64,000 nt of DNA from CAVZAB01 sp963773155 (GCA_963773155.1 CAVZAB010000012.1:186001-250000), one strand, 5' to 3'. Shown: positions 35,398-45,236, counted from the first letter of the stretch. Notes: a model not told the origin generated them from the sequence alone. Numbers and translations: made by a program.

Positions 35398-36963
35398 TTG
35401 ACGGATTTGGCGGATAGCCCGGCGGGGCGAACATGGGCGACAAGTGTGGTTAGCGAAGACAGCCAGCCGCCGCGTGACGAAATCCTGACGCTGCGTGGCA
35501 TCAGCAAACGCTTTCCAGGCGTCAACGCCCTTAGGGCGGTCGACCTGTCGTTGCGGGCGGGCGAGGTGATGGCTCTGATCGGCGAGAATGGCGCGGGCAA
35601 GTCGACGCTGGTCAAGATTTTGACCGGGATTTACGCGCCCGATCAAGGCGTGATCAGAATGGCGGGCGAAGAAAAGCAATTCTCCTCGCCGCGGGCTGCC
35701 TGGGAGGCGGGGATCACCGCCATCCACCAGGAAACCGCCATGTTCGACGAATTGTCGATCGCCGAAAATATTTTTATCGGCCACATGCCCGGCAACGCAA
35801 CGGGCCTGGTCGATTGGGGCGCCATGCGCGCACGCACGCGGGCGTTGCTGGCGCGCATCGGCGTCGATCTCGATCCGGACGTTGCCCTCAAACGGCTGGG
35901 AATTGCCCAAAAACATCTGGTCGAAATCGCGCGAGCCCTCTCGCATGATGCCCGCATTGTCATTATGGACGAGCCAACGGCGGCGCTCTCCGCGCATGAA
36001 ATCGACGATCTGTTCCGGATCATCGCCGCGCTCAAGCGGGAAGATCGCGCCATTTTGTTCATCTCGCATAAGTTCGACGAGGTCTTTCGCATCGCCGATC
36101 GCTGGACTTGTCTGCGCGACGGCGCGCTTGTCGGCGCCGGTCGGGTTAGCGAGGTCAGCGAGGCGGAACTCGTCCGTCTCATGGTCGGCCGTTCGATCGA
36201 ACAGGTGTTCCCCAAGCGGCCAGTGCCGATCGGCGACATTGTCCTCGAAATCGAGGGTCTCGCCAACGCGACCGAATTCAGCGACATCGATTTTCACTTG
36301 CGCCAGGGTGAGATCCTCGGCTTTTACGGACTAGTCGGCGCGGGGCGATCCGAGACCATGCAGGCAATATTCGGGATCTCGCGCCCAGCGCGCGGCCAAA
36401 TCCGGGTTGCCGGGCGGACGGTCAATATCCGCGACCCGGCCGACGCCATTGCCAGCGGCATCGCCTATGTCCCGGAGGACCGTCAAGTGCAGGGCGCAAT
36501 CGGCGCGCTATCTATTGCGGAAAATGTCACGCTCGCCAATCTGCCGGCCTATGCAAGCGCCGGTGTGCTTTCGCGGCGGGCCGAATTGCAGGCCACCCGC
36601 TATTTCGGCAAGCGCCTTTCGATCAGGGCCGCCTATTGGCACCAGCGACTCGCCGAATTATCCGGGGGCAACCAGCAAAAGGTCGTCATTGCCAAATGGT
36701 TGGCGACAGAGCCCAAGATCCTGATACTCGACGAGCCAACCAAAGGCATCGACATCGGGTCGAAGGCGGCGGTCCACGCTTTCATGGGTGAACTGGCGGC
36801 CGATGGACTGGCGATTGTCCTGGTCTCGTCGGAATTGCCGGAAATCCTCGGGATGTCTGACCGGATTGTCGTCATGCACGAGGGCCGAATTGCCGGCACA
36901 TTCCGCCGGGAAGAGGCCAGTGCCGAAGCAATCGTGTCGCTGGCCTCGGGGCGTGCACAGTGA
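35398..36963 (+). CDS. rhaT: Sugar ABC transporter ATP-binding protein RhaT (double ABC domain)
   Basis: The 521-residue frame from TTG 35398 (an alternative GTG is at 35446) has two ABC domains. The first has Walker A GENGAGKST, a changed signature RLGIAQKHLVEIARAL in place of LSGGQ, and IVIMDEPTAAL; the second has GLVGAGRSE in place of a canonical Walker A, LSGGNQQKVVIAKWL and LILDEPTKGIDIG. This is the usual RbsA/MglA-type architecture with one degenerate half. It ends in a GTGA overlap with the first permease. Confidence 0.9.
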   Translation: MTDLADSPAGRTWATSVVSEDSQPPRDEILTLRGISKRFPGVNALRAVDLSLRAGEVMALIGENGAGKSTLVKILTGIYAPDQGVIRMAGEEKQFSSPRAAWEAGITAIHQETAMFDELSIAENIFIGHMPGNATGLVDWGAMRARTRALLARIGVDLDPDVALKRLGIAQKHLVEIARALSHDARIVIMDEPTAALSAHEIDDLFRIIAALKREDRAILFISHKFDEVFRIADRWTCLRDGALVGAGRVSEVSEAELVRLMVGRSIEQVFPKRPVPIGDIVLEIEGLANATEFSDIDFHLRQGEILGFYGLVGAGRSETMQAIFGISRPARGQIRVAGRTVNIRDPADAIASGIAYVPEDRQVQGAIGALSIAENVTLANLPAYASAGVLSRRAELQATRYFGKRLSIRAAYWHQRLAELSGGNQQKVVIAKWLATEPKILILDEPTKGIDIGSKAAVHAFMGELAADGLAIVLVSSELPEILGMSDRIVVMHEGRIAGTFRREEASAEAIVSLASGRAQ

Positions 36964-37955
36964 CATCGCTTTTGTCGAGACGCGAAGGAATTCTAGGCAC
37001 CATTATCCTGGTGATGTTGCTTGCGATCGGCTTGCGGGCGCCGGTCTTCGTGACGCCGCAAAGCCTTTTGTCGGTTCTCACCGATACGACGATCCTCGCC
37101 ATGCTGGCGCTTGCCCAGATGGCCGTCATTTTGACCCGTGGCATCGATCTCTCGGTTGCGGCGAATCTGGCCCTCACCGGGATGATCGTCGCGCTCGTCT
37201 CGCGCGCCGCGCCTTTCCTGCCGATACCGGCGATCGTCATGCTTGCCCTTGTCATCGGCCTTTGTCTTGGGCTGATCAACGGAATTCTGGTCGCCTTTGC
37301 CGAAATCCCGCCGATCGTGGTCACGCTCGGCACGCTTGCCATTTACCGCGGCCTGATTTTCGTCTTGGCTGGCGGCGCCTGGCTGACGACCAAGGACATG
37401 AACGAGGCCTTTCTCAGTTTTCCGCGGAGCAACCTCTTTGGTCTGCCCAGTCTGGTCTGGATCGCTGCCGCGGTAATCCTGCTGTTTGTCCTTTTCCTCA
37501 ATCGGACGAGTGCCGGGCGAAGCCTTTATGCCATTGGGGGCAATCCTCAGGCCGCCATCTATTGCGGCCTTTCGCTGCCGCGCTACAGACTTCTGGTCTA
37601 TACCCTATCCGGCGCCGTTGCCGGATTGTCCGGCTATCTCTGGGTGGCGCGTTTTGGTATTGCCTATTCGGATATTGCGATCGGCTACGAATTGACGATC
37701 ATTGCCGCCTGCGTCATTGGCGGGGTGTCGATCGGCGGTGGCATCGGCAATGTTCTCGGCACGCTTCTGGGCGCGCTATTCCTAGGAATCATCGCCAATG
37801 CCTTGCCGGTGATCAAAGTGTCGCCCTTCTGGCAGATGGCCATTTCGGGCGCCGTCATACTGATGGCCGTGATCGCCAATGCGCGATCGGAAAAGGGGAC
37901 GCTCAAACTCATCTTGCCGGAGGCGCGGCGCGCCGCAAGCGGGGGCGGGCCGTGA
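36960..37955 (+). CDS. rhaP: Sugar ABC transporter permease RhaP
   Basis: Starting at GTG 36960 overlapping the rhaT stop, the 331-residue protein is a BPD_transp_2 (RbsC-type) permease with about nine helices. Conserved segments include MAVILTRGIDLSVAANLAL, LINGILVAFAEIPPIVVTLGTL, AIGGNPQAAIYCGL and ACVIGGVSIGGGIGNVLGTLLG. It pairs with RhaQ to form the membrane channel. The stop overlaps the next start (GTGA). Confidence 0.9.
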   Translation: MTSLLSRREGILGTIILVMLLAIGLRAPVFVTPQSLLSVLTDTTILAMLALAQMAVILTRGIDLSVAANLALTGMIVALVSRAAPFLPIPAIVMLALVIGLCLGLINGILVAFAEIPPIVVTLGTLAIYRGLIFVLAGGAWLTTKDMNEAFLSFPRSNLFGLPSLVWIAAAVILLFVLFLNRTSAGRSLYAIGGNPQAAIYCGLSLPRYRLLVYTLSGAVAGLSGYLWVARFGIAYSDIAIGYELTIIAACVIGGVSIGGGIGNVLGTLLGALFLGIIANALPVIKVSPFWQMAISGAVILMAVIANARSEKGTLKLILPEARRAASGGGP

Positions 37956-38989
37956 GCCTAGACGACCCTCCACGGAGCGACGAGATCGCCGAGCGCAGGA
38001 AATTTCGGCTGGCCGATGGCCTGTTGCGTTGGGAGGTCATACTTGTCGTCCTTCTGATCGCTGTCGTTGCCGTCAATGCGGCAATCTCGCCGTATTTTCT
38101 TGATGTCGACAACCTCTCCGACGCGACTTTCAATTTCTCGGAAAAGGCGATAGTCGCCCTCGCTATGACCCTTCTCGTTCTCGTTCGTGAAATCGATCTG
38201 TCGGTTGCCGCGATCATTGCGTTGGCCTCGCTGGTCATGGGCCTTGCGGCCGGCGCGGGATTGGGCACGGCCAGCCTGGTTCTCGCCGGTCTCCTGGTCG
38301 GCGGGCTTGCCGGCGCCTGCAACGGCTTTCTGATCACGCGGCTCAATCTGCCTTCGATCGTAGTCACGATCGGCACCATGTCTCTGTTTCGCGGCCTGAC
38401 TCAGGTCGCACTTGGCGATCAGGCAATTACCAAATATCCGCAGGGGTTGCAGGATCTGGGCCAGGGCTATCTGTTCCAATCGCCGCCGATCGGTATCTCC
38501 TTCGCGATCTTCTTGACGCTTGCCCTGATCGCCGCATTCGTCTTGCATTTCACCGTGATCGGTCGGCGGCTCTATGCGATCGGCAACAATCCGATCGCTG
38601 CCCGATTCTCCGGCATTCGCGTCAACCGCATCCGTTTTGCTCTATTCGTTACTTCCGGCCTCGCCAGCGGCCTTGCGGCGGTCCTGCTGACTGGGCGGAT
38701 CGGCTCGACGCGGCCCAATATTGCGCTCGGCTGGGAACTCGAGATTGTCACCGTGGTCGTCCTTGGCGGCATCTCGATCAGCGGCGGCAGCGGCACGATT
38801 GTGGGTTTGCTTATCGCGGTCTTCGTTCTCGGCTTAACGACCTTTGGCCTGTCGCTGCTCAATGTTCCCGGCATTGTCATCAATGTTTTGCTCGGTTTCC
38901 TGCTCATCCTGTCGATTGCGACTCCGATTATTTTGCGCAAATTATTTAGCCGGCGCTCTAGCCGAAAGATCGCGCGGCGCCTCGGCTAA
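37952..38989 (+). CDS. rhaQ: Sugar ABC transporter permease RhaQ
   Basis: GTG 37952 overlaps the rhaP stop, so the much longer open frame upstream (from 36788, antiphase to rhaT and rhaP) is not coding. The 345-residue RbsC-type permease has LLVLVREIDLSVAAIIALASL, NLPSIVVTIGTMSLFRGL, AIGNNPIAARFSGIRVN and VLGGISISGGSGTIVG. It completes a full importer. No rhamnose catabolic genes (rhaU/rhaM, rhaK, rhaI) follow, unlike in Rhizobium. Confidence 0.9.
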   Translation: MSLDDPPRSDEIAERRKFRLADGLLRWEVILVVLLIAVVAVNAAISPYFLDVDNLSDATFNFSEKAIVALAMTLLVLVREIDLSVAAIIALASLVMGLAAGAGLGTASLVLAGLLVGGLAGACNGFLITRLNLPSIVVTIGTMSLFRGLTQVALGDQAITKYPQGLQDLGQGYLFQSPPIGISFAIFLTLALIAAFVLHFTVIGRRLYAIGNNPIAARFSGIRVNRIRFALFVTSGLASGLAAVLLTGRIGSTRPNIALGWELEIVTVVVLGGISISGGSGTIVGLLIAVFVLGLTTFGLSLLNVPGIVINVLLGFLLILSIATPIILRKLFSRRSSRKIARRLG

Positions 38990-39327
38990 AAGTCTTTGGC
39001 CCGCGTAGGCACACCGTCGAATGCGGACGTGGGTTATTGGGGTCAAGACGTCTTCCAGTTTAAGATCATCGCGCGGAGCCTGATTGACAGTTGTTAGCCA
39101 TATCCGTCAATCGGGTGAGCCAGCAATATGATGTTAAGCATTAGCCCTTCTTATCGAGGCTGTACAAACGAGGCCCTCGTGGGAGCGGCTTTTGGGTTTG
39201 GTCTTTTTGCTCGTGGAGCCGGAACGGGGCCACGGTCGCGAGGCCAGAATCCATCCGAATCGCGCGAGAGAAGATCTTGATTGTCTCATGGTCATGTCAC
39301 CGCTCGTTGGTGGGCGTGATAGCGAGT
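38990..39327. other. Intergenic region between rhaQ and tRNA-Thr
   Basis: About 340 bases without a convincing frame. A TTGACA-like hexamer lies near 39084, but no good -10 element is spaced from it. The stretch after 39180 only has short frames without protein character. It is presumably the promoter region of the tRNA gene. Confidence 0.4.
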
Positions 39328-39401
39328 GCCGGCTTAGCTCAATGGTAGAGCAACGGCTTTGTATGCCGGAGGTGGGGGTTCAATTCCTTCGGTCGGCACC
39401 A
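39328..39401 (+). tRNA. tRNA-Thr (anticodon TGT), CCA encoded
   Basis: A 74-base cloverleaf folds by eye. The acceptor GCCGGCT pairs with GGTCGGC (two G-U pairs), the D stem is GCTC/GAGC with loop AATGGTA, the anticodon arm is ACGGC / TTTGTAT / GCCGG with TGT at positions 34-36, the variable loop is AGGTG, and the T arm is GGGGG / TTCAATT / CCTTC. Discriminator A and CCA are encoded. The A-G opposition at the top of the anticodon stem and G-U pairs in the T stem are unusual. It marks the boundary between the core-like and accessory parts of the window. Confidence 0.88.
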
Positions 39402-39562
39402 GTCTTGCGCTGGCAAGGCAGTGCGGAGATTGGGCGACAAGCTCGCCAGCTCTGCAAGTAAGCGACGATGGGGACGCGATGAGGAAACGGGCCCCTTCCG
39501 TGCCGGGGCACAGATGCGTTGTGGCACTCAGCAAGAGCGCAAAATCTTGACGACCAAAAGGA

Positions 39563-40432
39563 TTGCCAGCCAGGGAGCAGACCATTAGCGAGGCTATACC
39601 TGATATCTCGGTTATAATTCCGACGTTCCGACGGGAACTACCGCTTGCCGAGGCGCTCGAGAGCGCGCTGGGACAGTCGGGTGTCGACCTGGAGATATTC
39701 GTCGTCGACGATAGTCCAGAGGGATCTGCGCGTGACGTTGTTGCTGGGCTCAAGGACGATCGTGTCAACTACCGAAAGCATCCGGTTCCCACGGGGGGCT
39801 ATCCAAGTATAGTACGCAATTTTGCTTTGCCCGAAGCCCGGGCACCGCTAATCCATTTTCTTGATGATGACGACCTGGTACCAGCGGGCCATTATGCTCG
39901 CGTTAAGTCTGTCTTTGCCAAAAGGCCAGATGTCGGTCTTGTGTTTGGCGCCATCGAACCTTTCGGTAATGGTCCGGCCGAGCAACTCGCTGACGAGAAA
40001 AGCTACTTCGAGAAATCCCGGCGCTTGGCCGCGCGGTGCCGCAGTCTTGGCACTGTTTATCCCTTCGTTGGCTCTATGCTCTTTGTGCACGCGTTATTGG
40101 TCTGCAGTGCAGGCGTCGTGCGACGCGAATGCGCCTTGGCGCGAGGCGGGTTCGACGGCACGATCAAGGTTCGCGAAGATGTCGATTTCTATGTTTCAAT
40201 CATGCGCCGTTTTGGCGTGGAATTTGTCGACGAAACGACCCTTCACTATCGCATCAGCAGCGACGCCTCACTCATGCATACGGCAGCTCTCGCGCCTGCC
40301 GAACTGGCCTCACGGGACAAATTCTTGCGCGAGGCGCGCGAGACTACCAATGCCAAATATATCGACCAATGGGGCTACGGCGAATTCTTGGCGTTGAAGC
40401 TCGTGTCGCGATCGGTTAGGTCCCTCCTGTGA
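39563..40432 (+). CDS. Family 2 glycosyltransferase
   Basis: The 289-residue GT-A protein has DISVIIPTFRRELPLAEALESAL at its N-terminus, the nucleotide-binding VVDDSPEG, the metal-binding HFLDDDDLVPAG, and a C-terminal acceptor region ending with GGFDGTIKVREDVDFYVSIM. The start is a TTG at 39563 without a strong ribosome-binding site, so the first 10 residues are uncertain. It is followed by a CelD-like acetyltransferase gene, suggesting surface polysaccharide modification. Confidence 0.85.
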   Translation: MPAREQTISEAIPDISVIIPTFRRELPLAEALESALGQSGVDLEIFVVDDSPEGSARDVVAGLKDDRVNYRKHPVPTGGYPSIVRNFALPEARAPLIHFLDDDDLVPAGHYARVKSVFAKRPDVGLVFGAIEPFGNGPAEQLADEKSYFEKSRRLAARCRSLGTVYPFVGSMLFVHALLVCSAGVVRRECALARGGFDGTIKVREDVDFYVSIMRRFGVEFVDETTLHYRISSDASLMHTAALAPAELASRDKFLREARETTNAKYIDQWGYGEFLALKLVSRSVRSLL

Positions 40433-40454
40433 ATTTGCGAAAAATGAGAGTTAA

Positions 40455-41630
40455 ATGAACTGGCAAATCGAGAGATTCCGCAGCTTCGATGCTATGGCGG
40501 CTGTCTTGGCTGACTGGGAGGCGTTAGCCTCGCAAATCCGGCCGTGGACTCCATTTACGACGCCTGCTTGGAACAGGTTATGGTGGAAGCATTATCGCAA
40601 GCGCATGCTGGTAATGACCGACGAATTCTTTGTGCACACTCTGCGCGACAGAGACAATCGCCTTGTTGCAGTGGCACCACTCCTGCGCCGGCGGATCCCG
40701 GGATTCGGATCCACAAGCCTACATACTATTGATTTTTTCGGCGCCGACCAGACAATAACAGAGATCCGTGGCCTGGTTAGTCTGCCGTCTGACCAGGCAG
40801 CCGCGCTGCTCAGGCTAAGGGAATTTCTTCGAGCTGGCGATTGCAGCTGGGATCTACTCACATGGCACGGGATGCGCGCGGAGAGCCTGCATACAATCAA
40901 GTCGAGCAATGACAAGGCCGCGGTATTGGCCGAGCCATCAGACTACCTGGTTGCTTTGCCCAAAACGTGGAAGGACTTACTCGGTGGCGTCTCCGCCAAC
41001 ATGCGCAAGAGCGTCCGCAAATCCTACCAGTCTCTGGAGCGGCATGGACACGGTTTCAAGTTCCAGTTCGCCGAATCAACCGGTGGCAAGGACGGGCCTA
41101 TGGACACCTTCTATCGGCTTCATTCAGCAAGAGCCGCAGTCGAAGACATGCAATACAAGCATCCCGATCGATTCGCTGACGCTCGCAACCGTGGCTTCTT
41201 ATCCGAATTTTCCGTGGAAATGGCTAAGACAGGCAATCTGCGCATTTTCGAACTTGAGGTCGCGGGCGAGACGATCGCCAGCCGATTGGCCTTTCTTCAC
41301 CAGGGAGAATTATATCTTTACTATTCCGGTTACGATCCGAAATGGCGCAAATATGCCATTATGACACTGCTTATGGCTGAGATTTTCCAGTGGGCGATAA
41401 AGGAAAAGCTGACGACGGTGAACCTTTCCACTGGCAACGATCTTTCCAAGCTTCGCTGGCAGCCGACGGAGATAGAGCTATACGGCAGTCAGGAGCGCAG
41501 AACAGGCCTGCGGGGCCAAGTTCTGCGGCATTCGGTTGGTGCTATTGCACGAGCGCGCGCAGCAATCGTCAGGGCACGTGGCTATCGGTCGGGTGCCGTG
41601 GTCCCCGGTCAAATCGAGCGGGCAGAGTAA
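40455..41630 (+). CDS. GNAT-type acetyltransferase (CelD/BioF2-like, FemAB-related)
   Basis: The 391-residue protein contains PFTTPAWNRLWWKHYRK, DFFGADQTITEIRGLV, the central NMRKSVRKSYQSLERHG, and a C-terminal GNAT half with IFELEVAGETIASRLAFLHQGELYLYYSGYDPKW. This is the GNAT_6 / CelD-like pattern seen in polysaccharide biosynthesis clusters. It follows the glycosyltransferase by 22 bases. Acceptor and donor are unknown. Confidence 0.82.
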   Translation: MNWQIERFRSFDAMAAVLADWEALASQIRPWTPFTTPAWNRLWWKHYRKRMLVMTDEFFVHTLRDRDNRLVAVAPLLRRRIPGFGSTSLHTIDFFGADQTITEIRGLVSLPSDQAAALLRLREFLRAGDCSWDLLTWHGMRAESLHTIKSSNDKAAVLAEPSDYLVALPKTWKDLLGGVSANMRKSVRKSYQSLERHGHGFKFQFAESTGGKDGPMDTFYRLHSARAAVEDMQYKHPDRFADARNRGFLSEFSVEMAKTGNLRIFELEVAGETIASRLAFLHQGELYLYYSGYDPKWRKYAIMTLLMAEIFQWAIKEKLTTVNLSTGNDLSKLRWQPTEIELYGSQERRTGLRGQVLRHSVGAIARARAAIVRARGYRSGAVVPGQIERAE

Positions 41631-41854
41631 ACGTTTGTATTGCGGGTTGTCAGGTTGCCAGGCGATCATCCGGCTGCAGGAGCGTCATGCAGCTCGCCGA
41701 CTGGCGGCGGTACGCTGATCGCCAAAGCCAGAGTCGCAAGACGATGCCGTGACTGGGTTGAGGAAGCGCCGATTGCTTGTCATGAAGCATGCAAAGGCTG
41801 CAAACAAAAACGAATCCTTACGAATCCTTGAAGGGGCCGTGCACTCATTGGCCG

Positions 41855-42847
41855 CTATCGAAGGCCGAGCCCAGGCTTGAAGTCAGGAACGAGTTCGATC
41901 CGGGCATTGGCGGACGCCGCCAACGCTATGGGAAAAGATGTGAATCCATGTGCGCCGCCGGGGAAAACGGCAAGCTCCGCGGGATTGCCGGCGACGGCCC
42001 AGCGTCCGTGCATGAAGATGGAATCGTCGAGCAGCGCATCGCGCGTTCCAATTGTGAACAACGCTGGGCACAGGCCACGCAGGTCCGCATATAGCGGGGA
42101 GACATCTGGCGATCGCCGATCAACGCCCTTTGGTATGAAGGCCTCGGAGAAGCGTTCGATATCGACCGTCCGCAGGATCAATCGCTCGTCGCCAAACGCC
42201 CTTTGGCTTGGCGTCATCGTCATGTCGAACACTCCAAACACAAGATTGGCAGCACGAAAGCCGGCATAGGCATGCCGGTCCCGCATGCGCAGCAGAGTGA
42301 CGGTCGAGAGATGGGCGCCGGCTGACTCGCCACCAATCGTCAGAGTGTCGGTACCAAATCTCCTGCGCGCATTTTGCACCAACCAGACTGCCGCCGATTC
42401 GCAATCGTCCGGGCCGGCAGGATAAGGAAATTCTGGCGCGAGCCGATATTCCACGCTGACACAAGCCAATCCGACATTGTCGGCGATGCGCTCCAGCATC
42501 GGATCCTGCTGGTCGGCAGCACCGAGTACCCAGCCGCCGCCATGGATATGCAGATAGACGCCACGCGGCGCCTGCGGTGCAATGACCCGCAGCGCGATCT
42601 TGTGGCCGTTTTTGCCATCTATCTCGAACACTTCAGCACGCGGCGAGGTAGGCGTCAGTGGAAACGGGCCTTCGCCGCGGCGGCGGGCAGCTCGCATCTC
42701 CTCGGCGCCGATTTCCCACCAATTCGGCGTTCCGGTAAGCATCTCGATCAATGCCGCATTCAGAGTCCGGGTCTCCTCCGCGATCGCAGCGTCGGAGAAC
42801 AGCGCAGAATCGATTTTCCCCGTGACCACGTCCATGGAAGCTTTCAT
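41855..42847 (-). CDS. Alpha/beta hydrolase of the hormone-sensitive lipase family
   Basis: The start at 42847 has a CGGGAG site; 42877 is an alternative and the frame beyond is non-coding. The 330-residue enzyme has the oxyanion HGGGWVLG, the nucleophile elbow GGESAGAHL, the acidic residue region GTRDALLDD and the catalytic His in PGGAHGFTSFP. It is an esterase-like enzyme acting on small acyl esters. It is divergent from a small NTF2-like protein gene, with about 240 bases between the two starts. Confidence 0.88.
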   Translation of the reverse strand: MKASMDVVTGKIDSALFSDAAIAEETRTLNAALIEMLTGTPNWWEIGAEEMRAARRRGEGPFPLTPTSPRAEVFEIDGKNGHKIALRVIAPQAPRGVYLHIHGGGWVLGAADQQDPMLERIADNVGLACVSVEYRLAPEFPYPAGPDDCESAAVWLVQNARRRFGTDTLTIGGESAGAHLSTVTLLRMRDRHAYAGFRAANLVFGVFDMTMTPSQRAFGDERLILRTVDIERFSEAFIPKGVDRRSPDVSPLYADLRGLCPALFTIGTRDALLDDSIFMHGRWAVAGNPAELAVFPGGAHGFTSFPIALAASANARIELVPDFKPGLGLR

Positions 42848-43087
42848 GGCGCCACCACTCCCGACGGTAAAATTCATGTCAAATTCATGATACAGGCAGG
42901 AGATCCAAGATTTCCAGTCGGGCCGGGAAAGATCGAGAAATCGAAATTGACAGAAGCGCTCGGTCCGCCCTTTTCGTCCGGAATAGGCAATGGCCGTCTG
43001 GAGCATGCTATACTGGGTTGGTGTATTGCAATGCCGGTTGGCGACGAGCGTGGATTGCCCGTTGAACGGCTCGACAAGGAATTGAGC

Positions 43088-43456
43088 ATGACCCCGACTC
43101 CAACAATTGAAGCTTTGCTGGCCGCCTGGATCGAGGCATTTAATAGGCACGATCTCGACACACATATGGAGCTTTATACGGAGGATGCCTTCCTGTTTGG
43201 CTCAATTCCTGAACTGGTCATCGGGCGGCAAGCGATCCGCACCTATTTTTCCAAACGCGGTCCTGGCGTGCACGTACGGCGTTACCCGCAACCTCATATC
43301 GTACAAGTGTCAGCCGATATTGCAGCAACCGCCGCGCATGTCGATTTTGCCGACGGCGACACGCTTATGCCCTATCGCGTGACTTGGATGCTCGTTAGGC
43401 GAGGCGGCCATTGGCGCATTGCCCAGCATCATGGCTCGCCGCGTTTGGATGCATAG
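43088..43456 (+). CDS. NTF2-like (SnoaL/DUF4440-type) small protein
   Basis: ATG 43088 gives 122 residues with IEALLAAWIEAFNRHDLDTHMELYTEDA, IGRQAIRTYFSKRG and the closing strand RVTWMLVRRGGHWRIAQHHGS, a standard cone-shaped NTF2 fold. Such proteins are often isomerases or small ligand binders. The frame is open far upstream across the opposite hydrolase gene but is not coding there. Function unknown. Confidence 0.75.
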   Translation: MTPTPTIEALLAAWIEAFNRHDLDTHMELYTEDAFLFGSIPELVIGRQAIRTYFSKRGPGVHVRRYPQPHIVQVSADIAATAAHVDFADGDTLMPYRVTWMLVRRGGHWRIAQHHGSPRLDA

Positions 43457-43751
43457 TCGGTGTGAGAATCGCCAGGCATCGGCTCGGCCAGGGTATTGAA
43501 GGCGGTTGTCGATTTTCTCCGGATCCCGGATAATCCCTGGGCGGCCCTACGTCGACAAGACGAGCCGTGCGCGGCCTGGCGGGGTCGAACGCCACCAGGT
43601 TGGATGGTAAAGAATCCCTTGGTTGCATCGCCGGCGGGCTAGTCTTGATTTTCCGTGGGTGATGCGATTGGCGACCTGTGCCGAGATATTTATAGATCTA
43701 TCGAGGGGCCGGCTTCACCTTGTCGACTCGACCTCCGGATAGGCTGAAACC

Positions 43752-45236
43752 ATGGCAATACCACTATCATTGGCGAATCTCGGTAAGTTTGGGCCGAAGG
43801 TGGCTGTTCCCAAATACCGACGCGACGAATTGTCGCCCGGCATCCTGCATATTGGCCTGGGAAATTTTCACCGCGCCCATCAAGCGCTGTACCTCGATTC
43901 GCTTTTCAATATCGGCAAAAGCAAGGATTGGGCGATCATCGGGGCAGGTGTTCTGCCTGCCGACATCCGCATGTATGATGCGTTGACAGCTCAGGACTAT
44001 TTGACAACGGTGGTCGAGCAGGAGGCCTCGGCGAGTAGCGCCCGCGTCACTGGTTCGATGATCGACATGGTCAGGCCTGGTGACAGAGCTGCCTTACTTG
44101 AGCGATTGGGCGCCCCGACGACACGCCTCGTCTCCTTGACCATAACGGAGGGGGGCTATTTCATCGATCCGGCGACTGGACGCTTCAACGCGGACGCTCC
44201 CGAAATCCGACGTGACGCGGCGCAATTCGATAACCCGTCCACCGTGTTCGGCTTGCTTGCCTTGGGACTCGCCCACAGACGAAAATCCGGCCTGAAACCG
44301 TTCACGGTACTGTGCTGTGACAATATTCCGCATAACGGCATAGTAACACGAAATGCGATCGTTGGCCTCGCGCGCCTCAGCAGTCCCGATCTCGCCAACT
44401 GGATCGAGGCCGAGACCGCCTTTCCCAATGCGATGGTGGACCGCATCACGCCTGCCACCACCGACCGTGAACGCACCTTATTGGCCGAGGCCTACGGCAT
44501 CGATGACCAATGGCCTGTGTTTTGCGAAACGTATATCCAATGGGTGCTAGAGGACCAGTTCTGCAATGGCAGGCCGGCGCTGGAGGAGGTTGGGGCGACC
44601 TTCGTTGCGGATGTCACGCCTTATGAATTCATGAAAATCCGTATCCTCAACGGGGGCCATGCCTCGATCGCCTATCCCGGCAGCTTACTGGATATACAAT
44701 ACGTTCACGACGCGATGAACCATCCGCTAATCGGCGGCTTCTTTGCGAAGATAGAGCAGGACGAGATTGTCCCGACGGTGCCGCCGGTACCGCATACCAA
44801 CCTCAAAGACTATTACAAGCTCATCCAGCGCCGGTTTTCTAACCCCAAAATTGGTGACACGATAGCAAGACTTGCCTTCGATGGCTCAAATCGACAGCCG
44901 AAGTTCATCGTACCCATTATCGTCGACCGGCTGAAGTTGGGGCAAGGGATTGCGGGCCTCGCGCTCGAATTGGCCCTTTGGTGCCGTCATTGTGCGGGCA
45001 TTACAGCTAGTGGAAAGGCGATTCAGGCAAGCGATCCCGCTTGGGATCGGCTCAAGGCGAAGGCCAATGAAGCCCGTGCAAACCCTTCGGCCTGGCTCGA
45101 AATGACCGATATTTATGGTGACCTCGGCCGGGTGCCGATCATGCAGAGGGCTTTCACTTCGGCACTCAACGCCCTTTGGTCCGAGGGTCCCGCTAGGGTT
45201 CTCGAAGACTATCTGGGCGGGTCAACGTCGGGTTAA
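43752..45236 (+). CDS. Mannitol 2-dehydrogenase family protein (polyol dehydrogenase)
   Basis: The 494-residue protein has ILHIGLGNFHRAHQALYLD with the NAD-binding loop, VSLTITEGGYFID, CCDNIPHNGIVTRNAI, the catalytic-Lys segment YEFMKIRILNGGHASIAYPG, and FIVPIIVDRL. This matches the long-chain mannitol dehydrogenase family that oxidises mannitol, arabinitol or related polyols, or reduces fructuronate. No transporter or kinase gene is adjacent, so the substrate is inferred only to family level. Confidence 0.9.
   Translation: MAIPLSLANLGKFGPKVAVPKYRRDELSPGILHIGLGNFHRAHQALYLDSLFNIGKSKDWAIIGAGVLPADIRMYDALTAQDYLTTVVEQEASASSARVTGSMIDMVRPGDRAALLERLGAPTTRLVSLTITEGGYFIDPATGRFNADAPEIRRDAAQFDNPSTVFGLLALGLAHRRKSGLKPFTVLCCDNIPHNGIVTRNAIVGLARLSSPDLANWIEAETAFPNAMVDRITPATTDRERTLLAEAYGIDDQWPVFCETYIQWVLEDQFCNGRPALEEVGATFVADVTPYEFMKIRILNGGHASIAYPGSLLDIQYVHDAMNHPLIGGFFAKIEQDEIVPTVPPVPHTNLKDYYKLIQRRFSNPKIGDTIARLAFDGSNRQPKFIVPIIVDRLKLGQGIAGLALELALWCRHCAGITASGKAIQASDPAWDRLKAKANEARANPSAWLEMTDIYGDLGRVPIMQRAFTSALNALWSEGPARVLEDYLGGSTSG

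Noticed and set aside
36788..37951. 388-codon open extension ahead of rhaQ
   Set aside because: It overlaps rhaT and rhaP out of phase; the GTGA overlap at 37952 gives a normal permease start.
39328..39401. Attachment-site duplicate of the tRNA 3' end within the window
   Set aside because: No second copy of the T-arm plus acceptor end was found down to 64000, so an integrated island cannot be delimited.
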